A stretch of 64,000 nt of DNA from Streptomyces cyaneus (GTDB lineage Bacteria; Actinomycetota; Actinomycetes; Streptomycetales; Streptomycetaceae): contig NZ_RQJW01000008.1 in assembly GCF_004028635.1 (NCBI RefSeq), positions 62,001 to 126,000 on the forward strand, written 5' to 3'. Numbering within the stretch: position 1 is the first letter of the stretch; each line of letters starts with the position of its first letter. The position numbers were made by a program, and so were the translations under genes. Shown here piece by piece: positions 25,684-35,047 of this stretch. The notes under the pieces are model-generated. The model did no database searches. It saw only the letters and a list, made by a program, of their open reading frames with translations, and had not been told where the DNA came from.

Positions 25684-26361
25684 TCAGAGGACGACGCGGG
25701 TGTGGGAGACGAGCCGTTCGCCGTCGAAGACGTGCAGGGTGAAGGCGGGCGGCCGCTCGAAGTCCAGCGCGTCGTCCTCGGACCACTTCTCGGGAAGCAC
25801 CAGCTCACTGGGCATCATCAGCGTCGAGACGACACCCGGCGCGACCACCAGCGGCAGCCCCGCGAAGACCGCCGAAGCGGCCGTGTGCGCATGCCCCACC
25901 AGCACGGCCCTCACCTGGTCGTGGCGGCGCAGAACCCGCTCCAGCCGCTCCGGGTGGTTCAACCTGATCGCGTCGACCGACGGCAGGCCCAGCGCGATCG
26001 GCGGGTGATGCATGCCGACGAACACCGGCCCTTCGGCGCGGGCGAGTTCCGACTCCAGCCAGCCGATCGTCTCGTCGTCCAGATGGCCGTCGTGGCGGCC
26101 GGGGATGCTGGAATCGCACAGCAGGATCGTGAGCCCGTCGATACGCAGCGTCTGATTGACCGGCCCGGCCTCATCCCTCCCCACGTGGTCGAGGAGCACC
26201 TTGCGGAACTCCGGCCGGGAGTCGTGGTTGCCGGCGCAGACGAGGGCGGGCGCGTCGTACCGCATCGCCTCCCGGGCGATCTCGTACTCCTCCACCAGGC
26301 CGTGATCGGCGATGTCCCCGGTGACGACGACGGCGTCGACGGGGCTGCCTCTCTGGAGCAC
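25684..26361 (-). pseudogene. 5'-truncated metallophosphoesterase (CpdA-like)
   Basis: 225 codons remain of a calcineurin-like phosphodiesterase: VTGDIADHG, CAGNHDSRPEF, GMHHPPI and VLVGHAHTAAS supply metal ligands of motifs II-V. The first block, which should read SDTHL near the N-terminus, is absent: the frame begins abruptly at VDAVVVTGDIADHG and the sequence upstream belongs to a different broken gene (DNA ligase). Loss of the first Asp/His ligands should inactivate it. Confidence 0.75.
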
Positions 26362-26464
26362 AGGGTTCCCGCGCGGCGAGTCTCGGTCCCGCCTCCCTCA
26401 CGGCGCGTCGCCGCAGGTCAGATCGCCTTCGCCGGGAGCTGGCCGACCTCGCTCGCCGCGAAAT

Positions 26465-26842
26465 CCCGACCGGGCGGCGAGCGAGGCGATCGTCGGCGCA
26501 GTCCCCGGCTCTCTGGCCGTTCCCCGCACGCTGCTGCTCGGCAGGTACGAGACCGAAGGCCGCTTTCAGTACGTCGGCCGCACCACCACCCTCGCCCAGG
26601 CTGCAGGTGCTGCGGTCGCCGGCCTGCTCGCTGCGGGGCGGCGCGGTCATCCGTGGACAGGCTGGCCGTTCTCCGCCGGGTGGGGCAGCCGGGAGACGCT
26701 GAACGTCACGCTGGTGGAACCCGAACTGGTGGGGGAAGTCGGCGTCGACGTCGCCCGCGACGCCTCCGGCCGGTGGCGCCACCCCGCACGCCGGCACCGC
26801 GCCCGCCCCGACCTCTCTCCGACCGACATCGCCCCCCTGTAG
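26465..26842 (+). pseudogene. 3' fragment of an ATP-dependent DNA ligase gene
   Basis: The frame encodes AIVGAVPGSLAVPRTLLLGR, FQYVGRTTTLAQAAGAAVAG, HPWTGWPFSAGWGSRETLNV and WRHPARRHRARPDLSPTDIA, the OB-fold C-terminal part of the LigC/LigD-type ATP-dependent DNA ligases of Streptomyces. The nucleotidyl-transferase domain with the active-site Lys is missing. It abuts the truncated metallophosphoesterase head to head. Confidence 0.7.
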
Positions 26843-27051
26843 CGCGCCGCTTCTCATCAGGCCGTCAGTGAAGGCGGGGGCCGAGGGCGAGCGCCGGCTG
26901 CTACTGGGGGGAGGCGTCCGGTGACGTCCCCGCCCAGGTCGTCGGGCAGGGCGATGCGAGCGGTGACGCGTTTACCGACTGGCTCCCGCTGAACCTCGCA
27001 ACGAGGCAACGGCAGACCTTGCGAGACGGAACAGGCGCCGACCCGGTGCGC

Positions 27052-27660
27052 TCACCGCCCGTACGCTCGGTCGTAGAGGCTCCGCAGCTTCGGGGTGGCC
27101 TCGGCATCGCCGTAGCACACCGGGACCTTGCCGTCCTTGGCGTAGACGAGGTAGGTCTGGCCGACAGCGAACTCCTGGCCGAATGACTCCAGTTGTCCTT
27201 CGTGGGTGTTGTCGAGCCGGACGGTGGAGGCGTCTTCACCGCGGTACCAGTGGTCCACTCGGAGAGTGATCTGGTCGCCGTCGATGGAGGTCGCGGTGCC
27301 CTCGAAGGCGGTCGTGTACTGGCGCAGGGTGGTCACGTCGAGCTCGGCGCACCCTGTGGCCGGGCCGCCGCCTGTGTCCTGCTGGACGGTCAGGACCAGC
27401 GGGGCTGCCGCGGCCGGAGGAGTGTCGCGGGTTGCCGTGACTCCCCAGGTGATGCCGGCTCCCACCGTGAGCACGGCGGCTGCTGCCGCGGCCAGCAGCA
27501 GGGGGCGGCGGGGGCGGTCCGATGTGCGGGGGGAGGTGCGGACTGTGGTGTCGGCGGTCATGGTGGCCTCCAGGAGACGGTTGATGTCGGGCTGGGGAGC
27601 ATCAGAGGTCCGCGCCGGGTCGATGGCCCTCATCCGGGCCAGCAGTTCTTCGTCGTTCAC
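27052..27660 (-). CDS. Single-pass membrane protein paired with an ECF sigma factor
   Basis: A 202-residue protein with a short cytoplasmic N-terminus (MNDEELLARMRAIDPARTSD), one transmembrane helix at about 53-72 and an extracellular domain of about 125 residues with two cysteines (TGCAELD, VPVCYGD). Its GTG start overlaps the sigma factor stop (GTGA). This arrangement is typical of CU044_5270-like or anti-sigma membrane partners of ECF41/SigM-like factors, but no ZAS zinc motif is present, so an anti-sigma role is only inferred. Confidence 0.75.
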   Translation of the reverse strand: MNDEELLARMRAIDPARTSDAPQPDINRLLEATMTADTTVRTSPRTSDRPRRPLLLAAAAAAVLTVGAGITWGVTATRDTPPAAAAPLVLTVQQDTGGGPATGCAELDVTTLRQYTTAFEGTATSIDGDQITLRVDHWYRGEDASTVRLDNTHEGQLESFGQEFAVGQTYLVYAKDGKVPVCYGDAEATPKLRSLYDRAYGR

Positions 27661-28226
27661 CGGTTGCTCCTTCCTTCACCCATCTCATGTCCGGCCTTGT
27701 CGTCATTCTTTCGGTCAAGCAGAGCGGCGAGTTTCTTCTTTGCCCTGTGCAGGCGGATGCTGACGGCGTTGGCGGTCAGTCCGGTCACTTCCGCTATCTC
27801 GCGCGGGGTCAGCCCCTCCCATGCCCAGAGCAGCACCACCTCACGGTCCAGGGCGCTCAGTGTGCCGAGTCCGGCGTGCAGTTCGGGGTGGTCGGCTTCC
27901 CCGGGCATTGGCGGCGGTGCGGTACGGGTCAGCCGCTCCACCAGCCGGAGCCGGCGCCCGTCCGCCCGGCGGGCGTTGGACAGGCAGCCGCGTGCGACGC
28001 CGTAACACCAGGGCAGCACGCTGTCGGGGTCGGTCACGGGGCCCTTCCCGAGCCCGGGCACGTCCTCGAGGCGGCGCCAGAGCACGAGCATCGTCTCCGC
28101 GAGGATGTCGTCTACCGCGTCGGCGTCCGCCCGGCGCAGCAGATATCGGTGCAGCGGCTCTGCCACCGCGCGCGCCAGCGCATCGAAGCGGGCTTCTCGG
28201 GCCCGGGCACGTTCCTGTTCCAGCAT
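27657..28226 (-). CDS. ECF-type RNA polymerase sigma factor
   Basis: A 189-residue sigma-70 family protein: region 2 (FDALARAVAEPLHRYLLRRA, AVDDILAETMLVLWRRLEDV, PWCYGVARGCLSNARR) and region 4 (LSALDREVVLLWAWEGLTPR, VTGLTANAVSIRLHRAKKKL). The ATG at 28226 is taken; a GTG at 28235 after AGGTGGGG is an equally good start. It is translationally coupled to the membrane protein gene downstream. Confidence 0.88.
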   Translation of the reverse strand: MLEQERARAREARFDALARAVAEPLHRYLLRRADADAVDDILAETMLVLWRRLEDVPGLGKGPVTDPDSVLPWCYGVARGCLSNARRADGRRLRLVERLTRTAPPPMPGEADHPELHAGLGTLSALDREVVLLWAWEGLTPREIAEVTGLTANAVSIRLHRAKKKLAALLDRKNDDKAGHEMGEGRSNR

Positions 28227-28235
28227 GGATTCCAC

Positions 28236-28670
28236 ACCCCCACCTGTCCGGCCGGGGCCTGTTCCTTTCATCGCCACGGGCACGGGCACTGTACTTGCCC
28301 GGCCCAAGGGAGGTTTGTCGCGCCGGCCGAGGCGACGGCTGCTTCCCGACTGTCCCGGCCTGCGAGGTCCGGCACGGGTAGGTCGCCGCGACCCTTCGCG
28401 CGCGTCCTCCCTGGGTTCGAAGCCGCTGCGGCACAGATCCTCTACAACGGCGCCCAGTGGCGCGGGCCTGGCCAGGGGCTGGGTGAGGATGACCGTCAGC
28501 CTCATCGCGGCCGCACTCTCCGGCTTCGGGGGTGACGGGCGGCCGCCAGGGGCTGCACCGCGTCCCCGCCCGGACGAAGCCGAGAAGACCGCCGTCCCGG
28601 CGTAGCGGAACCGTACTCACATGCCCGCTCGGCCCGTGGGCGGCGCGAGACCGCCCCGGTAAGGGGCTGT
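28236..28670. other. Intergenic, no gene seen
   Basis: About 435 bp upstream of the sigma gene. Open frames exist on both strands but none shows a family, a ribosome site or consistent codon use. Confidence 0.4.
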
Positions 28671-28684
28671 AAACCGATCGGTTT
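28671..28684. promoter_or_regulatory. Operator of the downstream TetR gene
   Basis: Perfect palindrome AAACCGATCGGTTT, 32 bp upstream of the TetR start, in an A+T-rich stretch. The same sequence occurs at 29684-29697 before the hydrolase gene, with a near copy at 29708-29721. Confidence 0.8.
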
Positions 28685-28716
28685 TCATTTTATCCACATC
28701 GAGTTAACCTCGCGGT

Positions 28717-29286
28717 ATGACCACCGAAGTGAAGCCAAGTACCAGAGAGCGGTTGCTGGAGGCGGCGGCCACGCTCACCTACCGAGACGGTGTCGGCATC
28801 GGCGTCGAGGCGCTGTGCAAGGCGGCGGGGGTGTCGAAGCGTTCCCTGTACCAGCTGTTCGAGAGCAAGGACGAACTACTGGCGGCGAGCCTGGGGGAGC
28901 GCGCCTCTGCCTTCGCGGCCGGGCTCCTGCCGGTGGCGGACGACGGCCGTTCACCCCGCGAGCGGATCCTGCACGTCTTCGACCAGCTGGAGGGGCGGGC
29001 GGGTGCGCCCGACTTCCAAGGCTGTCGGTACCTGGCTGCTCAGATCGAGCTCAAAGACCAGAGCCACCCAGCAAGCCAGGTGGCCCACCGGGTCAAAGAG
29101 AATCTGACCGCCTTCTTCCGTGCCGAGGCCGAACGGGGCGGGGCAAGCCATCCCGACCTGCTGGCCCGGCAGCTCAGCCTGGTCTTCGACGGCGCCAGTG
29201 CCCGTGCGGGGATCGGAGCCGACAATCTGACAGGGCTCGTCACGCCCACCGTGACCACCCTGCTCGATGCGGCAGGCATGCACTGA
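28717..29286 (+). CDS. TetR-family repressor
   Basis: A 189-residue regulator with N-terminal HTH (ALCKAAGVSKRSLYQLFESK). It is autoregulated through AAACCGATCGGTTT and most likely controls the alpha/beta hydrolase gene 535 bp downstream through two more copies of that site. Similar regulators recognise AAACCG-type palindromes in front of oxidoreductase and hydrolase genes. Confidence 0.88.
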   Translation: MTTEVKPSTRERLLEAAATLTYRDGVGIGVEALCKAAGVSKRSLYQLFESKDELLAASLGERASAFAAGLLPVADDGRSPRERILHVFDQLEGRAGAPDFQGCRYLAAQIELKDQSHPASQVAHRVKENLTAFFRAEAERGGASHPDLLARQLSLVFDGASARAGIGADNLTGLVTPTVTTLLDAAGMH

Positions 29287-29683
29287 CGCATCCCCTTTCG
29301 GGCAGGCGCCGTGACCGTGCCCTCCCCAGGCCGATGGCTCCTGCCCCTGATTCCCCGCAATCGAGGGGAGCCCGGTGGCCGTAAGGGTGTTGACGGGCGT
29401 GCCGCGCGCCAGGAAGGCCGTCGTCTCGTCGACATCAGCGCCCAACAGCAGGTACGCGGCTTCCTGGGGCCTCATCCAGTCGGCCCGGACCGCTTGGCCG
29501 CATCACCCTTGGTCTCGGCGGCCGGCCACGGCGGCGTAGCCCTGCACCTGCAGCTGGAGCGTTCAGGCGCGCCGCAGTGGCCCTTGAGTGCGGAATCGGC
29601 GACCGCTGTGCGGATGACACTCTCGCGTCTCTCCTGTGTGCTGACCCTATTGCTGCGGATGGCAACCTCAGCCTTGCGCTCGG
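29287..29683. other. Intergenic; possible remnant on the minus strand
   Basis: A minus-strand frame at about 29330-29475 begins MRPQEAAYLLLGADVDETTA and looks like part of a small DNA-binding or regulator protein, but it merges into antisense of the TetR gene and has no ribosome site. No gene is called. Confidence 0.35.
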
Positions 29684-29721
29684 AAACCGATCGGTTTACG
29701 ATGATGGAAACCGGTCGGTTT
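29684..29721. promoter_or_regulatory. Tandem operators of the alpha/beta hydrolase gene
   Basis: AAACCGATCGGTTT (29684-29697) and AAACCGGTCGGTTT (29708-29721) with centres 24 bp apart, about 100 bp upstream of the hydrolase start. Two sites on the same DNA face favour cooperative TetR binding. Confidence 0.8.
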
Positions 29722-29821
29722 CTCAGTGAATCCGAGGGCTGGTCCGTGGTCACGCCCCCTTCGGGCTGGCCGTATCCGAATCACCTGTCCGCAGCAGTTC
29801 ACGCAAAGGGAAGCCAGCGAG

Positions 29822-30700
29822 ATGCCCAGCCCAGAGCCACGTCCCACGATTCACATTCCGGGGACCACCAGCCACACCATCGCCCCGCGCACAGGACGCC
29901 ACAGCCGTGAGGGAAGCCTGCGGTACCTCAAGGCGGGCACCGGTGCTCCCGTGGTCCTGCTGCACACCGTGCGCACCCAGGCCGAGCACTTCCGCCACCT
30001 CATCCCGCTGATCTCGGATCAGTACACCGTGTACGCCCTCGACCTGCCGGGGATGGGCTACTCCGAGATCGTGCCCGGTGCGTCGTACGACGAGCCGGCC
30101 ATGCGCGCGGGCGTCAAGCGGCTCCTTACCGAACTCGACCTCCACGACGTGACGTTGGTGGGGGAGTCCATGGGGGCGGTGCTCGCCCTGACCACCGCGG
30201 CCGATCTCCCGGAGCGGGTACGCCGCGTCGTCGCGGTGAACACGTACGACTTCCCCGGTGGGATCGCCCGGTCCAGTCTTCTCGCCCGTGTGGTGGTCGG
30301 CGGTGTCCTCACTCCGGGGGTGGGCCCGGTGGTCGCCGGCGTGGAGCCCAAGCCCGTCGTCCGCAGGATCCTGCAGGGCGGGCTGGTCGACAGGACCGCG
30401 CTGCGGGAGGACTACCTCGACGAACTCCTCCAGGTGGGTCGCCGCCCCGGCTACCCGAGCGTCGCCCGGGCCGTGTACCAGAGCCTGCCCAGCCTCATCG
30501 CCGCCCGCTCGCGCTACCCCGAGGTCAAGGCACCCGTCCACCTCGTCTACGGGGAGAAGGACTGGTCGCGGCCATCGGACCGGCAAGCCGACAAGGAGCT
30601 GCTGCCGGCCGCCGATTTCACGCAGGTGCCGGGAGCAGGCCACTTCATCGCCTTGGAACGGCCCGACCTGCTGGCCGACCTGCTGAACGCGGTGGCGTGA
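29822..30700 (+). CDS. Alpha/beta-fold hydrolase
   Basis: A 292-residue hydrolase: oxyanion segment VVLLHTVRTQ, nucleophile elbow GESMG (Ser116), a catalytic Asp in VYGEKDWSRPSD and His in GAGHFIALERP. AAAGGGAAG precedes the ATG at 29822. The substrate is unknown; the TetR operators upstream suggest that an effector related to the substrate relieves repression. Confidence 0.85.
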   Translation: MPSPEPRPTIHIPGTTSHTIAPRTGRHSREGSLRYLKAGTGAPVVLLHTVRTQAEHFRHLIPLISDQYTVYALDLPGMGYSEIVPGASYDEPAMRAGVKRLLTELDLHDVTLVGESMGAVLALTTAADLPERVRRVVAVNTYDFPGGIARSSLLARVVVGGVLTPGVGPVVAGVEPKPVVRRILQGGLVDRTALREDYLDELLQVGRRPGYPSVARAVYQSLPSLIAARSRYPEVKAPVHLVYGEKDWSRPSDRQADKELLPAADFTQVPGAGHFIALERPDLLADLLNAVA

Positions 30701-30804
30701 CGGCCCCGAGAGCGGCGTAGTCACCCCCGTTCGGGTGTAGTGCGGGACGGGGACCAGGTTCGACCATGTGCCTGACAGCGTCGTGGCATGCAAAGGGGCA
30801 GCGC

Positions 30805-32480
30805 GTGGCAGAGATTCAGATCGAGTTCGATGTTCCGGCCGAGATGCGTGACGGCACCGTGCTGCGCGCCGATGTCTACCGCCCCGGGGCACGGGGCCGT
30901 GGCCGGTGCTGCTGAGTCGGCTGCCGTACGGCAAGCAGATGGCCCTGGCGATCGCCGTCCTCGATCCCCTGGCGGCGGCTCGGCGTGGCTTCATGGTGAT
31001 CCTCCAGGACACCCGCGGCCGGTTCGCCTCCGAGGGGGAGTGGGAGCCGTTGACTTATGAGGAGAGCGACGGGTACGACACCGTGCGGTGGGCCGCCGCC
31101 CTGCCCGGTGCGAACGGCTCGGTCGGCATGCTGGGCGCCAGCTACTTCGGCAACATCCAGTGGATGGCGGCGCTGTCGAAGCCGCCAGAGCTGAAGGCGA
31201 TCGCCCCGATGGTCACGTGGTCCGACCCGGACGACGGACTGTGGACACGCGGCGGCGCGATCGAACTCGGTACGACCGTGACCTGGTCGCTTCTGCACGG
31301 CGCCGACACCCTGATGCGCCGTCACCGCACCGACCCCGCCGCGCTCGTGGCCGGCGTCGGCGGGCTCGTGCGGGACGTCGACGGCCTCGCGAGCGGCGGC
31401 TACGCGGAGCTGCCCGCCGGACGGTTCCCCGCGTTCGCCCGGCACGACCTGCCCGAGCTGGGCTACGAGCGTTCCCGACGGGAGCCCGACTGGGCGCGTT
31501 CCTCCCGTGTCGCGGGCCGGCACGACGAGGTCGACCTGCCCACCTTCCAGGTCGGCGGCTGGTACGACATCTTCACCCAGGGCACGCTCGACAACTTCAC
31601 CGCCATGCGCCGCGCCGGCCGGCCCGCCACGCTGATCATGGGTCCGTGGAGTCACGCCAACCAGCAGCACGTCATCGGCGACGTCAACTTCGGGTTCGGC
31701 GCGAACTCCGCCTTCATGGGCATGCGCGGACCCCTGCACGGCCTCCAGCTCGACTGGTTCCAGCGTACGATCGGCGACGGTGAGGCGCTGGAGCCGGACA
31801 CGGGCAGGGTGTTGCTGTTCGTCATGGGCATCGACCAGTGGCGCGAGGAGACGGAATGGCCCCTGTCGCGGGCCGTGGACACGGACTTCCACCTGCGCGC
31901 CGACGGACGCCTGACGCAGGAGCCGCCCGCTGTCGCCGAGCAGGCCGAGGAGTTCACCTACGACCCCATGGACCCGGTGCCCACCACCGGCGGCGCGTTG
32001 CTGATGACCGACGAATTCCGTCCCGGGCCTCTCGACCAGAGGGACGTGGAGGCGCGCGAGGACGTCCTGGTCTTCACCACCGAACCCCTCGCCGAGGACG
32101 TCGAGGTGACCGGCCGCGTCAAGGCCGTGCTATTCGCCGCCACGGACGGACCTTCGACCGACTGGGTGGCACGCCTGTGCGACGTAGACGAGAACGGTGT
32201 CTCCCGCAATGTGGCCGACGGCATCGTGCGGGTGCGCGCGGCGACCCCGGGCGAGGCGGCCGAACACGTCGTGGACCTGTGGTCGACCAGCATCGTCTTC
32301 CGGACGGGGCACCGGATACGGGTCCAGATAACCTCCAGTAACTTCCCGCGCTGGGACCGCAACCTCAACACCGGCGAACCCGAGGAGAACGCGACCACGG
32401 CCCGAGTGGCCCGGCAGCAGGTCTTCCACGATCCCGCCCGGCCGTCCCGCATCGTCCTGCCCGTGGTGCCTCCAGCCTGA
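30805..32480 (+). pseudogene. CocE/NonD-family hydrolase with one frameshift
   Basis: An X-Pro dipeptidyl-peptidase/cocaine esterase-like hydrolase split by a single frame change. From GTG 30805 (AAAGGGG upstream) it reads MAEIQIEFDVPAEMRDGTVL then RADVYRPGARGRG and stops at 30913. The continuation, GPWPVLLSRLPYGKQM, lies in another frame from about 30893 to 32480. The body is complete: nucleophile GASYFG, Asp region and GPWSHAN His, plus the C-terminal jelly-roll. The shift lies in the G/C run CCCCGGGGCACGGGG and equals one missing base; sequencing error and real mutation are equally possible. Without the shift it would be about 557 residues. Confidence 0.8.
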
Positions 32481-32769
32481 CCGGGAGCGATGGGAGAGCC
32501 CGCCGATCCGTTGCTCCGGTGTGCAAGGGCGCGCCGGCCTAGCCATGTCGGCTCGGTCGAAGGGCGGCAGGCATCCTCCGGCGGAGGCGATGACCTCCCA
32601 CGGACGCCTGCCCCTCGGCAAACGCCGCGGTGAAGGTTCCTCGGTCAGCAGACCGACCAGGTTCCGCTCGACCGGCCTGCGATGACGCGGCCGGATCCGG
32701 AGGCGGCGGCCATCCGGTCGAGTACGGCACCGAGGGCCTGGGCCAAGAGGGCACGAGTGACCCGCCTGC
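32481..32769. other. Intergenic, no gene seen
   Basis: About 290 bp between the CocE stop and the acyl-CoA ligase remnant; no ribosome site or recognisable domain on either strand. Confidence 0.4.
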
Positions 32770-32943
32770 TCGATCTGATGCCAGAGTTGGCCACCGAACT
32801 ACTCCAGCTGCTGGTCAAGGCCCGCTACGCCGCCCCCGATCCACTTCATCGACACCCTGCCCAAGACCCCCAGCGGCAAGACCCAGCGCTACCTGCTGCG
32901 CAACCGTCGGCGCACCGAACTCGCCGTCCCGGAGCCACGTTGA
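32770..32943 (+). pseudogene. 3' end of an acyl-CoA synthetase (AMP-binding) gene
   Basis: TELLQLLVKARYAA followed, after a frame change, by IHFIDTLPKTPSGKTQRYLL then RNRRRTELAVPEPR and a stop at 32941. This is the C-terminal end of an adenylate-forming CoA ligase, with the catalytic Lys of PKTPSGK. The rest of the gene is gone. Confidence 0.75.
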
Positions 32944-32948
32944 CCGGC

Positions 32949-33319
32949 ATGGAACCTCTGCTCGTCGAGCAACGCGGCACCGTCCGGTGGCTGCTGCTCA
33001 ACCGCCCCGAGCGGCGCAACGCCCTCGACATCACCACCAGTTCCTGGAGCTGCACGAGCGGGGCTACAACCCGGTCGACTTCCTGGCCGACGTGTCGGCC
33101 CGCTTCAGCCGCATCGCGGCCTGCCCGAAACCATGGGTCGCGGTGGTGCATGGTCACGCTGTCGCTGGGGGCCTCGAACTGGCGCTGGCCTGCGATGTCG
33201 TCGTCGCCGTCGACACCACCCTCATCGGCGACGGTCACCTCAACCGGCGGCTGGTACCGGCCGGCGGATCAAGCGTCCGGCTTCCCGGTGCGGTCGGACG
33301 CGGACTTCGGAGGCGATGA
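32949..33319 (+). pseudogene. Enoyl-CoA hydratase remnant with internal deletion
   Basis: ATG 32949 starts MEPLLVEQRGTVRWLLLNRP ERRNALDIT, a crotonase N-terminus. The frame then changes near 33030 and continues as FLELHERGYNPVDFLADVSA, PKPWVAVVHGHAVAGGLELA (the CoA-binding and oxyanion region) and LIGDGHLNRRLVPAGGS before being cut off. It probably formed an aromatic-degradation pair with the adjacent CoA ligase. Confidence 0.75.
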
Positions 33320-33340
33320 TCCTGTGGCCGATGACCATGG

Positions 33341-33756
33341 TCATGACCCGCCGTCTCGGCCGTCGCCGCAGACGAACCGGCCCGGCACCGGCTCGTGTGC
33401 CCATCCCCGCGCGACGAGCCGCTTGAGTTTGCACCGCACGCCCTCGGTCTTCGCCGGAACCACCTCCACCCCCAACAAGGCGGTGATCCCACGGCAGTTC
33501 AGTGGCTGGCCGCCAGCAGCACGGCGTTCGGCCAGCAGGTCCATGACCTGCTGATACTCCGGCTCCAGTTCCTCGGCCGACAGCCCCTCCCAGCCTGCGT
33601 TCCGCCCCGGTCGTCCCACACCTCGCCGACCCGCCTGCGGGCGATCAGCCACTCATCCCACTCCGACCGCGCCGCCTCCGGCTCGGCCTGCAACTCCTCC
33701 ACCCGCTTCCGGGCCGCACATTCCCGCTCTTCCAGCCGCCCCAGCACCGACGCCAT
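33341..33756 (-). pseudogene. IS-associated coiled-coil/winged-helix gene, frameshifted
   Basis: ATG 33756 (GGAGG upstream) begins MASVLGRLEERECAARKRVE, a coiled-coil N-terminus. After VGEVWDD near 33610 the frame changes and continues as ELEPEYQQVMDLLAERRAAG, GVEVVPAKTEGVRCKLKRLV and RGWAHEPVPGRFVCG, a winged-helix-like C-terminus. Proteins of this design commonly accompany transposases in Streptomyces; here it is divergent from an ISL3 remnant. Confidence 0.6.
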
Positions 33757-33794
33757 CACGCACCTCCAGCCGGGCTGCTGTCCTCGACGTCCGT

Positions 33795-34165
33795 GTGCGG
33801 TGCGGCGCTTGGTGTGTCCCACGCGCGGCTGCCGGCAGCCCTTCCTCGAGTAGATGCCCGGAGTGTTTGAGCGTCACCAGCGACGCACGGCCCGTCTGAC
33901 CAGGTAAGTCAAGGCTGTGGTGAAGGAGTTGGCCAGCCGGGCGGGATCTCGTTTGCTGGCGATACTCCCGTTGCCCACCGGGCGGACGTCCCGCGTGATC
34001 GGCGTCGAGAACTTCGCTCTGCGCCGGCGGCACCGCTATGCCACCGTGGTGATCGACGCCGAGACCTATGAGCGGATCGACGTGCTGCCCGACCGCACCG
34101 CCGACAGGCTGGAAGCTTGGCTGCGCGAGCTTCCGGGCGTCGAGGTCGTGTGCCGTGACGGCTCC
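33795..34165 (+). pseudogene. ISL3-family transposase remnant
   Basis: The frame reads RRLVCPTRGCRQPFLE, stop, PGVFERHQRRTARLTR, stop, then VIGVENFALRRRHRYATVVI, DVLPDRTADRLEAWLRELPG and VEVVCRDGS. These match the zinc-ribbon, HTH and first catalytic-Asp region of ISL3 transposases. Two in-frame stops (TAG about 33852, TAA about 33903) and loss of the C-terminal half inactivate it. Confidence 0.75.
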
Positions 34166-34530
34166 GTCACGTCCCCGGAGAGCGCGAAGAAACGCTCGAC
34201 GCGGGCGCGGTTGCTGGGGAAGGCGTCCTCCAGGGCGTCCACGGCGTCGGCCCAGTCGGCGGGCAGGGTCACATCGTGCCGGCCAGGTACCACGGCGCGA
34301 TACAGGTCGTGCTCCTGGACGAACTACAGCGAGTCAGCGACGCCCACCTTCTCGAACAGCCCGCGCAGCGTGTACGGCTGGACTTCCAGGCCGACTCCGG
34401 ACAGCTGGTGCAGCGCCGTCTCGAACTCGAAGCGGCCTCGTCGAAAGGAGGTGGCGCAGCCGCCGGGGACGTTGTGGCGCTCCGCCAAAAGGGTGCGCAG
34501 TCCGTCGAAGTCCGTCGTCGTGGTTACTGT
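34165..34530 (-). pseudogene. FAD-dependent (phytoene desaturase-like) oxidoreductase remnant
   Basis: Minus-strand coding remnants read ERHNVPGGCATSFRRGRFEF, ALHQLSGVGLEVQPYTLRGL FEKVG, a TAG stop, then FVQEHDLYRAVVPGRHDVTL and VDALEDAFPSNRARVERFF. The PGG.ATSF segment follows the Rossmann helix in this flavoprotein family, but the GxGxxG strand itself is lost. The in-frame TAG differs from a Glu codon by one base. Confidence 0.6.
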
Positions 34531-34916
34531 TCGGCGGCCTCTCGGGTGATCTGCTCGAACTGGGCGCCCATGGCCTCGCCGAGCGCCTGGGCGGCGGAGA
34601 GCGGGCGCACCATCACCGTGAACTCGTCGATCTTCCCGTCGTCGTCGAAGTGCAGGAAGTCGCATCCCTGGAGCTGCTTGCCGGCGACAGTGGCGGTGAA
34701 GACGAAGGCGTGATCGCGGCCGTCGGAATTGGCGATCTCACGGATGTAGGTGAAGTCCTCGAAGACCCGGAGCACGCCGCGCAGGATCGCCGCGGTGATC
34801 GCCTTGCCCGGGTACGGCTTGAAGGTGACGGGGCTGGTGAAGACGACGTCGTCGGCCAGCAGAGCGGCCACGGCGTCCAGGTCGCCGCTCTCGACGGCCT
34901 TGCGAAAGGGATGCAT
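34524..34916 (-). CDS. NTF2/SnoaL-fold protein
   Basis: A 130-residue single-domain protein: MHPFRKAVESGDLDAVAALL, FTSPVTFKPYPGKAITAAIL and CDFLHFDDDGKIDEFTVMVR are typical of the nuclear transport factor 2 superfamily. The function (small-molecule isomerase, binding protein or other) cannot be inferred. Divergent from the PadR gene with palindromes in the shared A+T-rich promoter region. Confidence 0.8.
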   Translation of the reverse strand: MHPFRKAVESGDLDAVAALLADDVVFTSPVTFKPYPGKAITAAILRGVLRVFEDFTYIREIANSDGRDHAFVFTATVAGKQLQGCDFLHFDDDGKIDEFTVMVRPLSAAQALGEAMGAQFEQITREAAEQ

Positions 34917-34921
34917 GAGCC

Positions 34922-35021
34922 CACCTAATGATCAACAATTTGAATAGGTGTGATGACAATAGAGGGCAGGACGCACCTTAGTCTACGAGGGGAGAGCTCA
35001 CTATCAGTCACTTCTTTGACT
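34922..35021. promoter_or_regulatory. Divergent promoter region with two inverted repeats
   Basis: CACCTA (34922-34927) and TAGGTG (34945-34950) lie just in front of the NTF2-like gene. AGTCA-CTTCTT-TGACT (35006-35021) lies 26 bp before the PadR start. The region is clearly A+T-richer than its surroundings. A PadR dimer is the natural candidate for either site. Confidence 0.5.
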
Positions 35022-35047
35022 AATCACAACACTGCTAGCGTGTTCCC

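Noticed and set aside
29330..29475. Minus-strand ORF beginning MRPQEAAYLL
   Set aside because: It runs into antisense of the TetR gene and lacks a ribosome site; at best a remnant.
30880..30915. Programmed -1 frameshift in the CocE gene
   Set aside because: The direction would fit, but no slippery heptamer or downstream pseudoknot is visible; a base deletion or sequencing error is simpler.
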